DNA of 64,000 nt from Cryptomeria japonica (GCF_030272615.1 NC_081410.1:120528640-120592639); one strand, 5' to 3'. Positions 34,580-46,716 are shown, counted from the first letter of the stretch. Notes: generated by a model not told the origin, from the sequence alone. Program-made: numbers and translations.

Positions 34580-34595
34580 GGAGTCGGGTTCACCA
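34580..34595 (-). promoter_or_regulatory. Primer binding site of the gag-only element
   Basis: The minus strand reads TGGTGAACCCGACTCC a few bases after the 5' LTR end. It begins TGG as primer binding sites do, and is not the initiator-Met type used by the copia elements here. I do not assign the tRNA. Confidence 0.6.
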
Positions 34596-34613
34596 AAATG
34601 TATTGGTGAAAAT

Positions 34614-35749
34614 AGGATTTGGCAATATACAACATAGAAGGGAGAAATCGCCAAATCAATTTTGTATAAAAACCATTACATTCAAAAGAGGGAAGGGAAT
34701 CCACTAGATTCAGTCACAAATCAAATAAGGATTGAATACTGAATGGACTGGATTTATTTGTGAATTTTTTTCCTCCCTTTTTTAAGTTGAAATGTTGATT
34801 TAAGGTAAAGTGCTAAAAAATGAAGGTAAAACTAAGAAAACAGTGAGCTACAGATGTGGGGTTTTCATGTGCACCCGGATTTGAGTAGTATAAGTTGATT
34901 CGGATGAGACCCTAAAAAAAATCCTAAAAAGTCAGGACCATGATGCAGCACCACCGTCCTCTGAACTTTCCACATGTCGAAAAGGGTTGATTCATCTCTG
35001 TGAATGAAGCTTATTCTGAGAAGTACAACTCTGTACTTGTTTCCTACACATAGAAAGAAGGGGAAATAGGTTGGGAATAGAGGCTTGCCTTAGGTCAAAC
35101 CTCAGTTTTGGAATTAACTATGAAATTGAAATAAAGATAATTGAAATGACTATAAGGAAAGGTTCTCCTTTTGAGGGAGATGTTGAATTATGTCTTAAAG
35201 TTGAATGATGATACCTCCTTTTGAAGTTTTGCTTACCTCCACATGGAATTAGGGTTTCATGAAATAGGATGTAGATCTCCACTTCAATGCACTTGAATCT
35301 TGACTTTATTGCTGCTCCAAGGCTTGAAGGAAGACTGAAAATGCTCAATTGTTCTTGAATGCTTGATTGCTTTGATTTCTTGATGTCACATGTGTTCTCT
35401 TTCTAATTGATTGATTGATTCTCAAATGAGAGGGGAAATCATCTTTATATACTTGCCCGTAGGGAAAGTTGGCTAATTTTTTGACATGAGGCGACACGGA
35501 GAGGGGAATCTTGCTAAAATTTGAAATGTTGCATTGCATTTTGAGAGGCCTCAAAATAGGGTGGACCATGGTGTGGCGCCATGGTCCTGCCCTATTTTGG
35601 GGTAGGCTTAAGGTGCATTTTGATTTTTATGGCATTTGTGATGTGTATGAGCATAATTAGGTCTTCAATCAGGCCAAGGGATGCAAACACTAAGGCGAAG
35701 ACTCAAATACGCTCAAAATTGCAAAGGGGTGCAATTTTAGGATGCTACA
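34614..35749 (-). repeat. 5' LTR of the gag-only element (1,136 bp)
   Basis: It is the undeleted partner of 29799-30817, with minus-strand ends TGTAGCATCC and TTTTCACCA. Small open frames inside have a counterpart in the other LTR but no recognisable product. Confidence 0.9.
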
Positions 35750-35780
35750 ATAATAATATTTCTATTATATATTATAATAA

Positions 35781-36109
35781 TGTTGGAGTTAACTTTTATT
35801 AGCCAATAATTATTTATTTAATTATTAGTCTATTATACTCCATGCTTAAGCTAAACTTAGGAATCTTTTAATTCTTTAGGGTTTTCTCCTTTAGGGTTTC
35901 GAGTATCCTTTTATAAGGATTCTCTCTTTGTATTTTCATAACAATTGTAATTATTGAATTGCATTCTTGTTGCACAATCAATATGACTCCTCTTTTCTGG
36001 ATCTCTGAATTTTGGCTTCCATAGCTATTTTGCTTCTCTCTTTCTGTGACAAGTTTGCATGCAAGTGATCTTTGGGAGTTGTAGAGTTGATTTTTCCTCA
36101 ACTCCAATA
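35781..36109 (+). repeat. 5' LTR of the non-coding element
   Basis: 329 bp, TGTTGGAGTT to CTCCAATA. The terminal CA of LTRs is TA here in both copies. It contains TTTTATAAGG near 35908-35917, a possible TATA region. Confidence 0.93.
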
Positions 36110-36125
36110 TGGTATCAGAGCCTAC
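36110..36125 (+). promoter_or_regulatory. Primer binding site of the non-coding element
   Basis: TGGTATCAGAGCCTAC directly follows the LTR, the initiator-Met type. Confidence 0.9.
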
Positions 36126-36204
36126 ATTTGTTGCTGCTTGTTCCTGATTTTTCAAAAAAAAAATTGGAGGAGGGTTTCAAGCTTTTTCAGAGTTTTTGCC
36201 TCTA

Positions 36205-36295
36205 TTCTTCTCTTGTGACAAGTATTTTGCTTGCAGGTGTTCTTGGGATCTCTAAAGTTGTATTTTCTCAACTCCAATATGGTATCAAAGCTCCA
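36205..36295 (+). repeat. Duplicated LTR-end plus primer-binding-site unit inside the element
   Basis: This stretch (CTTCTCTTGTGACAAGT ... CTCAACTCCAATA then TGGTATCAAAGC) is a diverged copy of 36034-36122, the last about 75 bp of the 5' LTR plus the primer binding site. A second possible priming site therefore lies about 170 bp downstream of the first. Confidence 0.85.
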
Positions 36296-37910
36296 AATCT
36301 ACATGCCCCTGTTCTCTTCATGAGAGATTTTGGGCCTTGTTCTTCATATTTGTGTATTCGGGGTTTGTGCAGTTATTTTTTTCCATTTTTGGGGGTAGCT
36401 GATTTTTTGGTATATTTTGGTGCCAAAAAGACCTCGTAGGTGAATTCAAAAGGCTGATTCCATGAAATTTGATATATAATTTGCCTATTTTTGGTGACAG
36501 GGGTATCTGGGACATGATTTTTTATTGGCACATTTTTTTAGGCACAAAAATCCGTACGACTATACTTGCAAATGCGTCATAAAAAATTCGTCAAATTTTT
36601 TTTAATTTTTTAATTTTTTTTTACCCTTTATGCCCTATAAGAGGGTTTTTTTTTAATTTTGGCCGCAACTTGGTCATACGGAGGCATTTTTCAACAAATC
36701 TTATATCGTCAGAAATCTCTTTCTAAGGTTTATCTAGATCTGGAGGTTTGAACTTTTGATTTTGCTTTTTTGATGGCATTTTTTGTTGTCAAAGCTAGAG
36801 GTTCCTTTTTGCACTCCGGGAGATATCACTTGAGCATCCGAACTCTATTTTTCAAAAACTTTATATTGTTGGAAAGCTTGTTTTGTGTAATTTCCAGTCA
36901 TATGAGTGTTCTTTCCCGATTCTTCTCCAGGTATATTTTATTCAGTTTTTTTCTTTTCAGCACACTGGTGAATATCTTGGATGTTTTAGGTCCTGGAATC
37001 TCTTTCTTTGAGTAGGATGTCTCGTCTTTGGTTGTTCCTTTTGTTTCCAGTCTTCGGTCTCTTCTGATCATTGTAGCATTTTATTTATGCAAACGCACTG
37101 AGATAAAGTGCCATCATGCATTTTATACTTGGGATCTTGCACATCTTGTGCCTTATTGTACATGCACTACTTATAAAGTGCCATGTGGGGGTTGATGTCT
37201 GCCTTTGTTTGCCATCTACCTTTGTCACGTGAGTTTTCCTTCCACGACATTAGCCTCATGATGTGTGTCAAGTGAGTGTTCCTTCCACGACACTATGTAC
37301 TTTCTTTGCACCTTCGATGTTCCTGGTTCTTCATCATGCAATTCTTGTTGGCTGTTATTTTTAGTGTACCTGTCCCTCTCCCTTTTCAGCATTATGGGGA
37401 GGTTTGTCCTGTTGTTATAATGCTTCCTTGGTTTGATTGATCAGCTCTTCAGGCTTTGGTGTTTTATGCCATCTATATCTTCGAGTTCAGTTTTTTGCCA
37501 TCTAATTCGAGTAGTGTCATTTGAGGGAACTCATGCAGATTACAGTCTTCTCTACCTGTTTATGTTCTATTTCAGAGGAGGTTCTTCAAATCAGCAGTTA
37601 CTCTTCGACAGTGTTTGCAACTATTTCATGCTTCAGTGGTGTTCTTCATGCTTTTTTGTTCCTATCTTCTGAAACACTCTTGTTTGGAGACTTCTTAGTC
37701 CTTCACTTGAGCTTTCATCTCTTCTTGGAGAGGAGTTTTGTTCCCACAGGGTTTTCTCCTTTTTTCTCCACTTTACAGAGATTTTATTGTACTTGGGTAC
37801 CTCATCAGGCCTAGTTGTCGAGACCAATTGTTGCTTTCCTGCATTTTTTACATGCTTTTTAAGTCCTTAGTTATTTTTTAGCTACTCCCTAAATTCATCT
37901 TAAGGGGGGG

Positions 37911-38239
37911 TGTTGGAGTTATCTTTTATTAGCTAATAATTATTTATTTAATTATTAGTCTATTATACTCCATGCTTAAGCTAAACTTATGAATCTTTTA
38001 ATTCTTTAGGGTTTTCTCCTTTAGGGTTTCGAGTATCCTTTTATAAGGATTCTCTCTTTGTATTTTCATAACAACTGTAATTATTGAATTGCATTCTTGT
38101 TGCACAATCAATATGACTCCTCTTTTCTGGATCTCTAACTTTTGGCTTCCATAGCTATTTTGCTTCTCTCTTTCTGTGACAAGTTTGCATCCAGGTGATC
38201 TTTGGGAGCTGTAGAGTTGATTTTTCCTCACCTCCAATA
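37911..38239 (+). repeat. 3' LTR of the non-coding element
   Basis: 329 bp, closely similar to the 5' LTR, preceded by the G-rich polypurine tract and followed by TSD AATAA. Confidence 0.93.
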
Positions 38240-38244
38240 AATAA

Positions 38245-38815
38245 TAATATTACTATTATATATTATAATAATAATATTACATGTAACTAATAACATAATA
38301 AGATAATTATTTACAATATAATAATCCTTACAATATATTATTATTTACAAATATTTAATGTTTATTTGATAAGCTAAAAATATATATATATATATTTCTT
38401 ATTTAGTTATTTATTTATCTCATTGTAAGAATAAAAATGAAAATAAAAATGGTTTAAAATACTTGATGTTTAATTGTTATTAAGAAAAAGTGATTTTACA
38501 AATGTTTAATGCTTACCTTATAGAAATAAAAACTAGCAATCACACTAGGTGTGCAATGGGTACGTCGAAGATGTGTGGAAGGTCAATTAGGGAAATTTTT
38601 GGTGTATTTTGCATACATTTGTTCAATGTGTAAGTTCAATTGGTAAGAAATTAAAAAATTGATGTTGTTTGTGCAACTAAGGTCTCAATCAAGAAACTTG
38701 TAATAGCTTAAAATGAACTATGCATCTAGTTATAGGGATCCAAACATGACTAAAAAAAACTTTGAATCGGGAAGATAACTAGACTCCATTACCAACGGGA
38801 TCATGTTATGTTTGC
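38245..38815. other. AT-rich spacer
   Basis: The stretch 38245-38470 is AT-rich with short (TA) runs. 38520-38815 is less biased but has no ORF or motif I can support. Confidence 0.6.
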
Positions 38816-39600
<785 letters not shown>

Positions 39601-39609
39601 AATGAATGT

Positions 39610-39860
39610 ATTGTATAATTTAAAATAAAATTTAAAATATAATTGTTCTACAATAAATTAAAATTTTAATAAGATAAATAATTATGAATTAAATTAATTT
39701 AAAAAAATTTAATTATTATTTGTAATTTTGTAAAAAGTCATAAATAATTAAAATAAATTTCAAACTTAAATCTAAAACAAAAATAAAAATAGAATAAACT
39801 AAATGCAAAGGCAAAACATATTAAAATCCAAATATTAATAAAAATATTAATTTAAAATCC
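39610..39860. repeat. Third copy of the AT-rich repeat that follows GA arrays
   Basis: 39617-39765 matches 7300-7460 and 7549-7690 (ATATAATTGTTCTA, TTTTAATAAGATAAATAATTA, ATTTCAAACTTAA). It lies directly after the GA array, as at the first locus. Confidence 0.75.
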
Positions 39861-39912
39861 TTAAAAAATAAAACACGAATAAACTTGCTCTGCAATGTCG
39901 TTACCTTTTAAT

Positions 39913-41115
39913 GGCGGAAAGTGAGGGCACACAGAGGATGTGCGAATAGACTTCACTAAAGAATTGAAGGAGGACTTGGCTTTTTGGGAGGATTATGCAG
40001 TTATAGCCAAAATAATAGGACTGAACTAGCCAAGAAAGGAAATTAGAAACTGGGTTGAATGCAATTGGGGGAAAAAAACTGTAACCAAATTCATCGCAAA
40101 AGGATTTTTCATAGTTTTGTTTGAAGAGAAGGAGGAGAGAAACAGAGCCCTCACAGACAGAAATTGGTTCATCAAATCGCATGATGTTTATATTCAACCA
40201 TGGACGCCTCATTTTGATCCCATCCCTTTGGCAGTTTATTTCGAGCTGGTTTGGATTCACTTATATAACCTCCCGATAGAATATTGGAGTGAGGAACTAT
40301 GGGAAAAAATAGGTAGAACTTTGGGTACATTGCTGGAAACAGACTACGAAGATGAAGAAGATATATGTAAATGTGCCCGTTTAAGAATAGCAGCAGTCAA
40401 AAGAATTCCCGAGCGTATTACTTTGATATCGAATCATGGGGAATGGTCTCAAAAAGTGGAGATTGATAAAGAAATACCAAGATGCCCTAGATGTGGTAGT
40501 AAACTCCATGGAGAATAGGATTGTAAGATGTTTGTTAGAAAGGCCAATAAAACATTTAGAAAACCAGTTCAGATTTGGAAGAAAATTTCAGATGAAAAAA
40601 AGAAAATGATTGAATTTCAAGATAAGATTCAATTCGTAGAAGATGAACAGTTTCTTGAGAAAGAAAGAACTGAAATGGTTACTTCGTAGAAGGAAACCGT
40701 TGGTGGCCCAGAAAACAGGATGGAAAGCATGGAGGAGGCAGCATTGGAAGATGGAGAGATTAATCGGAAGGATTTCAATGTTGGAACTAGTGCAGGAAAT
40801 CTTAAGGGAAGTAGTATGAATGTAGAGGAGGTCCTCCGTGATTCAAATACAATTTTGAAAGGGTTGTCAGATACTGAATTCGAATACGAAAGGGGCTCAG
40901 AAGATGAAATATATCAAATTGATGAATTGGAGAATATAGATCCTAGAAGCATCATTCAATCGGCTAATGTATTGTTGGGGAAGACAAAAGGAGTAAAGGG
41001 TAGAAGAAGCAACAAACAGAAGAGAGAGGATAGAGCCAAAGAGAAGGGTATAATTGGTGTGCTGGATTACATAAAGAAAACCAAGGGAGGAGAAATCTCC
41101 CTTGGGAATCAATGA
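39913..41115 (+). pseudogene. LINE-B ORF1 with DUF4283-like domain and CCHC knuckle
   Basis: An ATG at 39913 starts MAESEG. After a one-base shift the frame is GHTEDVRIDFTKELKEDL. The DUF4283-like part runs to about 40460 (VTKFIAKGFFIVLFEEK, NWFIKSHDVYIQPWTPHF, VWIHLYNLPIEYWSEELW). A knuckle CPRCGSKLHGE-stop-DC follows at 40480-40523; TAG replaces one spacer residue of CX2CX4HX4C. Another TAG is at 40687-40689. The acidic and basic C-terminal part, 40720-41115, is open. The product would bind LINE RNA. It ends TGA, overlapping the ORF2 ATG as ATGA. Confidence 0.88.
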
Positions 41116-44100
41116 AAATAACAACATGGAATGTCAGGGGACTATTAGCCCCTGACAAAAAACGCTTGGTCAAGAGGGCTTTCCAAAGAGTTTCAGGAGA
41201 TATCATTATGTTGCAAGAGACCAAGCTTAATGAAGAAAAAGCCTCCTTTTTCAAATCTTTGAGTAGGACATGGGATGGTGTTTATCAAGAGGCGAATGGT
41301 TCCATGGGAGGTTTGGTAGTTCTATGGAATCTAGATAAAGTGGCAGTAGACTTGATCAATAAGCAAGAAAGTTGGATGCACTGTAAAGTAAGAATATTGC
41401 AGGAAGATTTGAAATTCTCCTTACTCAATGTTTATGGATCGGCAAAGATAGAGGAAAAGAAAAGGGTTTGGAAAGAAATCACAGATCAGATCAAAATGGT
41501 TGAGTCGAAGAAAGCAATTGTGGCAGGAGACTTCAATGCTATACTCAACAATGATGAAAAATTTGGAGGTTTGAGAATGAATGCCCGAGTGATGGAAGAT
41601 TTCAGAGATTTTGTAGTAGACAATAACCTTTTTTATGTTGTCCCTAAATCCAAAAAATTTACATGGACCAATAGGAGGGCAAATTTTTGCAGAATTTCCG
41701 AGAGATTGGACAGAATATTTGTTGGTTCATTTTGGTTAAGAGGCAAGTTTGATTTGGAATCAATTATCCAGCCTATAACTCTTTTGGACCACTACCCGGT
41801 TCAGTTAAATTGCACAATACCATTGATGAAAGTGAAAGGCAATTTTAAGTTTTTGAGCATGTGGTGGAGAGATCCAAGTTTCAAAGTAAACATTGAAAAG
41901 TGGTGGAAAGAATGCTTAGATATTAAAGGCACGTCAAGTTTTTGTTTTGTCCAAAAGTTGAAATACCTCAAAAACAAAATCAAAACATGGAATGTGACAT
42001 CCTTCAAGAACATTTTTGCTGAAAAGATCAGGGTAGAAGAGGAACTAAATAGGATCAATAACTTGGTGATCGAGAAGGGGATGATGAATGAAGAATTCAA
42101 TGCTGAGAACTCCCTGAAAGTGGAACTGGCAGAAATTCTCCTGAGAGAAGAAATGTTTTGGCAGAACAAATCCACAGAATTATGGATAGATGCAGGGTAC
42201 TCAAATTCTAAATTTTTTCATGCCTCTTTTAAAGCAAAAAGGAATAAAAATAGAATTAATCAGTTGAAAGATATCTCAGGTAAAATGGTTGGTAGAACTG
42301 AAGAGATGGAGAACATAGCAGTCAAATATTTTGAAAACATCTTGGGGTCTTCGGGAGGGGAGAGAAATGAAACAGTTGATTACCTTTTGGACATCATTGA
42401 CAAACATATTTTGGAGGAAGATAACGTTGCTCTTTTGGCCCCAATTTCAAAAGATGAAGTTAAAAAGGCAACATTTGAACTGCATTCGCACGAAGCTCCA
42501 GGACCAGATAGGATGACAATGGAGGTGTATCAGAGGTGCTGGAAATTTATGGGAGAGGATATTTGGAAGGTGGTGGAGGAATTTAGAAGGAAAGGCAAAT
42601 TTGTTAGAGAAATAAATAATACTCTTATAGCCCTGATCCCAAAAAAGCAAAATTGCCTGAGTATTGCAGATTACAAGCCAATATCTCTATGTAATTCTAT
42701 ATACAAAATTATATCCAAAGTCCTGGTTAATAGATTGAAGATGGTCTTGGACAAGATAGTATCTCCAGAACAACATGGTTTTACTCCTGGGAGAGAAATT
42801 ACAGATAGCATAATCACTGTTGCTGAAACTTTACACTCGATGAAAAGGAGTAAGACTCAGGGTATGGTGGTTAAGCTGGATGTTAGTAAGGCATATGATC
42901 AGGTAAATTGGCTTTTCCTCTTTTCAGTTCTTGAAAGATTTGGATTTGATTCTAATTGGATAAATTGTATAAAACATTGTGTCTCGTCAGTATCATACTC
43001 CATCATTGTAAATGGATCAATAGTAGGTTTTTTTCAAGCTTATAAAGGTATTAGAAAAGGTGATCCTTTGTCTCCTTTTTTGTTTGTATTAATGGCTGAG
43101 ATTTTGGGTAGAAACATCAAGAATCTAGTAAAAATGAGATTTTGGAAAGGTGCATTCATTCATAGTAGTATTGATCGTATCTCCCACTCCCAATTTGCTG
43201 ACGATACAATTCTATTTGGGGAAGCCACTGAGAAGGAAGCAATGGTAATTAAGAAGCTTCTAAATGACTACGAAAAAGGTTCAGGGCAGAGGATGAACCA
43301 GGAGAAATCAATGATATATTTCCTTAATACTAATGTGAGAATGCAATGTAAAATTGGGGATATCATGGGTTATCCACAGGGCAATTTTCCTCTGAAATAC
43401 TTAGGGGTTTAGCTAGATCCGGGTAGACATCAGAATAGAATGTGGGAGGATGTGATCAATAAATGTCAAGCAAAGGCCTCTTCTTGGAAGAACAAGTGGT
43501 TAACTCAGGCAGGTAGAATTCAGATGATTTAATCTGTTCTTTCAACGATTCCCATTTATCAAATGTCATGTTTTAGGCTATCATTTAAAGAAGCCAAAGA
43601 GTTAGATAGTCTATTCAAAAAAAATTTGTGGGAAGGATCACGGGAGAAGAATAAAATTCCTCTCATCAATTGGGATACATCTTGCTTAATAAAATTGGAG
43701 GGAGGAGCGGGTCTAAGAAAAATGGATTTGCACAGTCTAGCTCTTGGGGCTAAATTGGCATGGAAAATGTATGCTCAACCTCATAAATCCTGGTGTAAGA
43801 TTATGGCTGCTAAGTATCTGGATTCAACTGAAGCAGAAAGGATTCTTACAGTGGCTAACTCAATTAAGGGCTCTCCAATTTGGAAACATATTTGGGAAAG
43901 TAGAAGTATATTAACAGAGCATCTGACATGGAAAATAGGTAATGGTGGAAAGGCTAAATTTTTGAGAGACTCATGGAATGGTGACATTTCTTTAGCTGAA
44001 GAAATAGACGACATGGTATGGATTAATGAAGTGGAAGTAGAGGTAGGTTCTTATGTGGCGGATTATATTTTGGAAGGGTAGAAGGAATCAGAGTGGATTA

Positions 44101-45367
44101 AATGGAAATCAGTTGGAGAATGGAATTTGGAGAAGAATGCGCAGTTAAAGGACATTCTAATTAGGAAAAAAAAATCATATTTCTCAACGAAATGGACTAG
44201 TTACTATGGAGTGCCTCTAAAACTAGAAAATATAAGGTCAATTTGGGATACGAGATCCTTAGAAGTAGAATACGGAATGTGGAGTGGCCTTCGGAGTTGT
44301 GTTGGCATAAATTGGTATTGCCCAAGGTAGGGGCATTCCTATGGATAGCTTTGCATGGTCGCATACTAACAGGGGACAGGTTGAGAACTATTGGAATTGC
44401 TAGTTCGAGCGTATGCCTCCTATGCAAGGAAAATGAAGAGACAACGGATCATCTATTATTTTGGTGCTCGTATTCTAAAGAAGTTTGGGATTGGCTTTTG
44501 GGCAACTTGCAGCTTGGGTCGGTGAGAAATCTAACATTAAAAAGTTTTTTATTAACATGGTCGTCCAGTATCAATAAATCAAAATGGAGCATTTTGTGGG
44601 TGGTGAGTCCAGCGCTGCTTGTTTGGCATATATGGAAGGAAAGAAATAGAAGAGTATTTAATGAGGAAGCTCTGTCTTATGATACGCTAATCCATAAAAT
44701 AAAAGGAGCCATAGAAGAAGTCATCAATGTGAAAGTAGTGGGTAGAAAGTATAGTTCATATTCTTCTTGGGACAAAGAGATGGAAAGACACTAGAACTTA
44801 ACGAAAATTAGTGGATACAAGCTAATGGATAAGAAACATAATAGAGCCAATATAGTCTGGACACCTCTAACATCAGGAAACTTCAAGATTAATTTTGACG
44901 GAGCTAGCCAAGGTAATCCAGGTAAATCTAGATACGGTGCCATTATAAGGAACGAATTTGGCAACTTTGTTGGGGCAAATTATGGCCCATTGGGAATTAA
45001 TACAAACAACATGGCAAAAATGACAGGGTTGTTAGCTAGGTTGGAATGGTGTGTGGACCATGGCATTCAGGATGTAGAAGTTGAGGGAGATTCGCAAATT
45101 ATTCTGAATGGGATTTCAAAACAGAATTTTGAAAATTGGAAATTGGAGGTGATACGCCCCAAAATCCAAAGAATATGCGAAAGTTTAAACAAGTTCACCT
45201 TTAAACACATCTACCGAGAGGGCAACTCGATGACGGATTGGCTGGCTAACAGTGGTATCGACTGTGATGGCCCTACACAGTTGACAGAAAAGGAGGAGCT
45301 ACCGGATGGATTGGTAGAGATCCTTGCTGCAGACAAAATCAGATTTCCTAAAACTGGAATCGGATGA
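41112..45367 (+). pseudogene. LINE-B ORF2: endonuclease, reverse transcriptase, zf-RVT, RNase H
   Basis: Codons 1-766 (to 43409) are open. The endonuclease has KITTWNVRGL, MLQETKLNEEKA, VAGDFNAILNN, RLDRIFV and LLDHYPVQL. The RT has EAPGPDRMTMEVYQRCW, LIALIPKK, ISLCNSIYKIISKVL, EQHGFTPGREITDSI, VKLDVSKAYDQVNW, GIRKGDPLSPFLFV and SQFADDTILFGEA. TAG 43410, TAA 43530 and TAG 44079 then stop the same frame; a frameshift lies near 44240-44330. zf-RVT follows (VCLLCKENEETTDHLLFWC), then TAG 44792, then RNase H (KINFDGASQGNPGKSRYG, VEVEGDSQIILNGI, REGNSMTDWLANSG). The RNase H Glu motif reads MAKMTG where E is usual. Confidence 0.95.
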
Positions 45368-45750
45368 CAAAAATTTTCTGAGGTAAACAGGGTGCATCGA
45401 GGATAAGCGTTAAGGATTCAATAATGTCACGATAGCACATAGAACTCGAGGCTTGTCACATCTGACAACAGTTCTCAATGAAAGTTGATAGACAAAGACT
45501 AAATGCAGAGACATGTGAGAAAAGATATTGTTCGGGTACCAATAATAGACAAAAATTGAAACTGAGGGCTCTAGGAAGTGATTGATGGTTGGGTCACATG
45601 GCTCCCAAATTACTCAGTTAGTTCAGAAAAGGAACTATCCGAAAAAGATTTGATATCAGAGAGAAAGATTTTAGCAGGTTTCGAACAAAGATTGAAATTG
45701 CCAAATCATTCTCCATCTTTTTAAGGCGAATGTGAAGGACTTTTTGCCAA

Positions 45751-46482
45751 GTGGTTATCTGGGTGAGGTCTCAGGGGAGATTAGTAGGTTTAGCGTTGAA
45801 CATGGCTTTTTTTGGAAGGGTCGGCTGTGTTAACTGTGAAAATGCATTGATCGCACAATTAAGAAATTTGTTCAATACCGAAGAGTATGTTTATGATTCC
45901 ATTAGGGGGCTTGTGGGCATTACCTTAAATTTTGACAGACACTGGTGTGATGCTCTGGTGTTGGAAGCCATCCTCCTTCCTTTGGGAGATATCATTGAAA
46001 TGAAGGAGTGAGTGATCGAATTATTAGCAGGTTTCATAAAACCCTTCATAGCAGACACGGTTGCAGAAGCCATTCTGGATTTGGAGGAAGAAGTTAGAGT
46101 TAGTATACTGAAGGTATATTCTCAATTTGAAAATTATCTTCGTTCGGACTCAGAGGAAGAAGAAGAGAGCGAAGATGACAACACTGAGAAAGGAGATAAC
46201 ATCGAGAGTAGTGAAGGAGGAGAGGAGGCCTATGTAAACAGTGAGGAGATTCGCGATATGGCCCGCAGAGAAGTGTGGAGGGAAGAGCGGGAAAGACTGA
46301 AGACATTTGGGGATGAGGCATGGGAAATTTTTAGATGCGTTGTCTTTAATAGAAACATGGAACCATTTCGTAGGATTATTGAGTTAGATGATTGGTGGCT
46401 TCCAAAGAGCTCCACCCTCAAAGCAATTGTGATTGGTGAGTATGTTGTTGTGATATATCAAGCTATAGGGGGACAAATGTAA
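45751..46482 (+). pseudogene. LINE-B ORF3-like frame downstream of RNase H
   Basis: A frame of about 240 codons starts 0.38 kb after the RNase H stop, with one in-frame TGA at 46009-46011. An ATG at 45802 (MAFFGRVGCVNCENALIAQL) is a second possible start. The centre is very acidic (SDSEEEEESEDDNTEKGDN, 46145-46200), followed by EVWREERERLKTFGDEAWEI. I recognise no family. A short resemblance in the tail (AWEIF next to GWEALKTF and GWENLKDY in LINE-E and LINE-F) is weak. It could be a third LINE ORF or a chance open 3' region; its length and strongly shaped composition favour coding. Confidence 0.55.
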
Positions 46483-46716
46483 CCCCAGGGTTGTGAAGGT
46501 CCTCTTGAGGAAACTTTTGGCTGAAGTGGAAGGATTAACATTATGTGTCTATTATGCAAAGTATATTATATATGTATTTGGATAGATGTAGTTGGTTTTT
46601 TGGGTCCTTGAATGTCAAAGGCAATGTAATCTCTAAATTTTTCAAGTAATATAGGGAGCTATCCCCATAAATGATAGTACTTATCGATTAAAAATAATAA
46701 TAATAATAATTTAAAA

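Larger units (their letters stand above)
29799..35749 (-). mobile_element. Non-autonomous Ty3/gypsy (Tat/Ogre-like) element with gag-protease only
   Basis: Two related LTRs (5' at 34614-35749, 3' at 29799-30817 in minus orientation) start TGTAGCATCC and end TTTTCACCA. The internal 3.8 kb has a primer binding site, an AT-rich leader with repeats, gag and a protease-like part, then about 0.5 kb of non-coding DNA and the purine-rich GTTGGGGCTAAA before the 3' LTR. No RT, RNase H or integrase is present. This is the layout of the terminal-repeat-with-GAG class. I found no matching 5-bp TSD, so an end may have changed. Confidence 0.88.
35781..38239 (+). mobile_element. 2.46-kb non-coding LTR element with perfect 5-bp TSD
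   Basis: The LTRs at 35781-36109 and 37911-38239 (329 bp each, few differences) start TGTTGGAGTT and end CTCCAATA. TSD AATAA flanks the element at 35776-35780 and 38240-38244. A primer binding site follows the 5' LTR at once, and a G7 polypurine tract (TAAGGGGGGG, 37901-37910) precedes the 3' LTR. The 1.8-kb interior has only short frames without any motif, so the element depends on others for movement. It is larger than typical TRIMs and smaller than typical LARDs. Confidence 0.93.
39858..46706 (+). mobile_element. LINE-B: near full-length plant L1-type LINE with RNase H and a third ORF
   Basis: The order is ORF1 (about 39913-41115), ORF2 (41112-45367), an ORF3-like frame (45751-46482) and a 3' UTR ending CGATTAAAAATAATAATAAT. 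TAATTTAAAA occurs on both sides (39848-39857 and 46707-46716), a tentative TSD because the flanks are AT-rich. This is the best preserved LINE in the window: the first 766 codons of ORF2 are uninterrupted. Confidence 0.92.

Noticed and set aside
36770-37827. Short frames of 60-100 codons inside the 2.46-kb LTR element
   Set aside because: They are hydrophobic by T-rich composition, overlap in several frames and show no motif.
41112-43412. An intact host gene encoding a 766-residue protein
   Set aside because: All motifs are LINE endonuclease and RT, and the frame continues beyond the TAG with the rest of ORF2.
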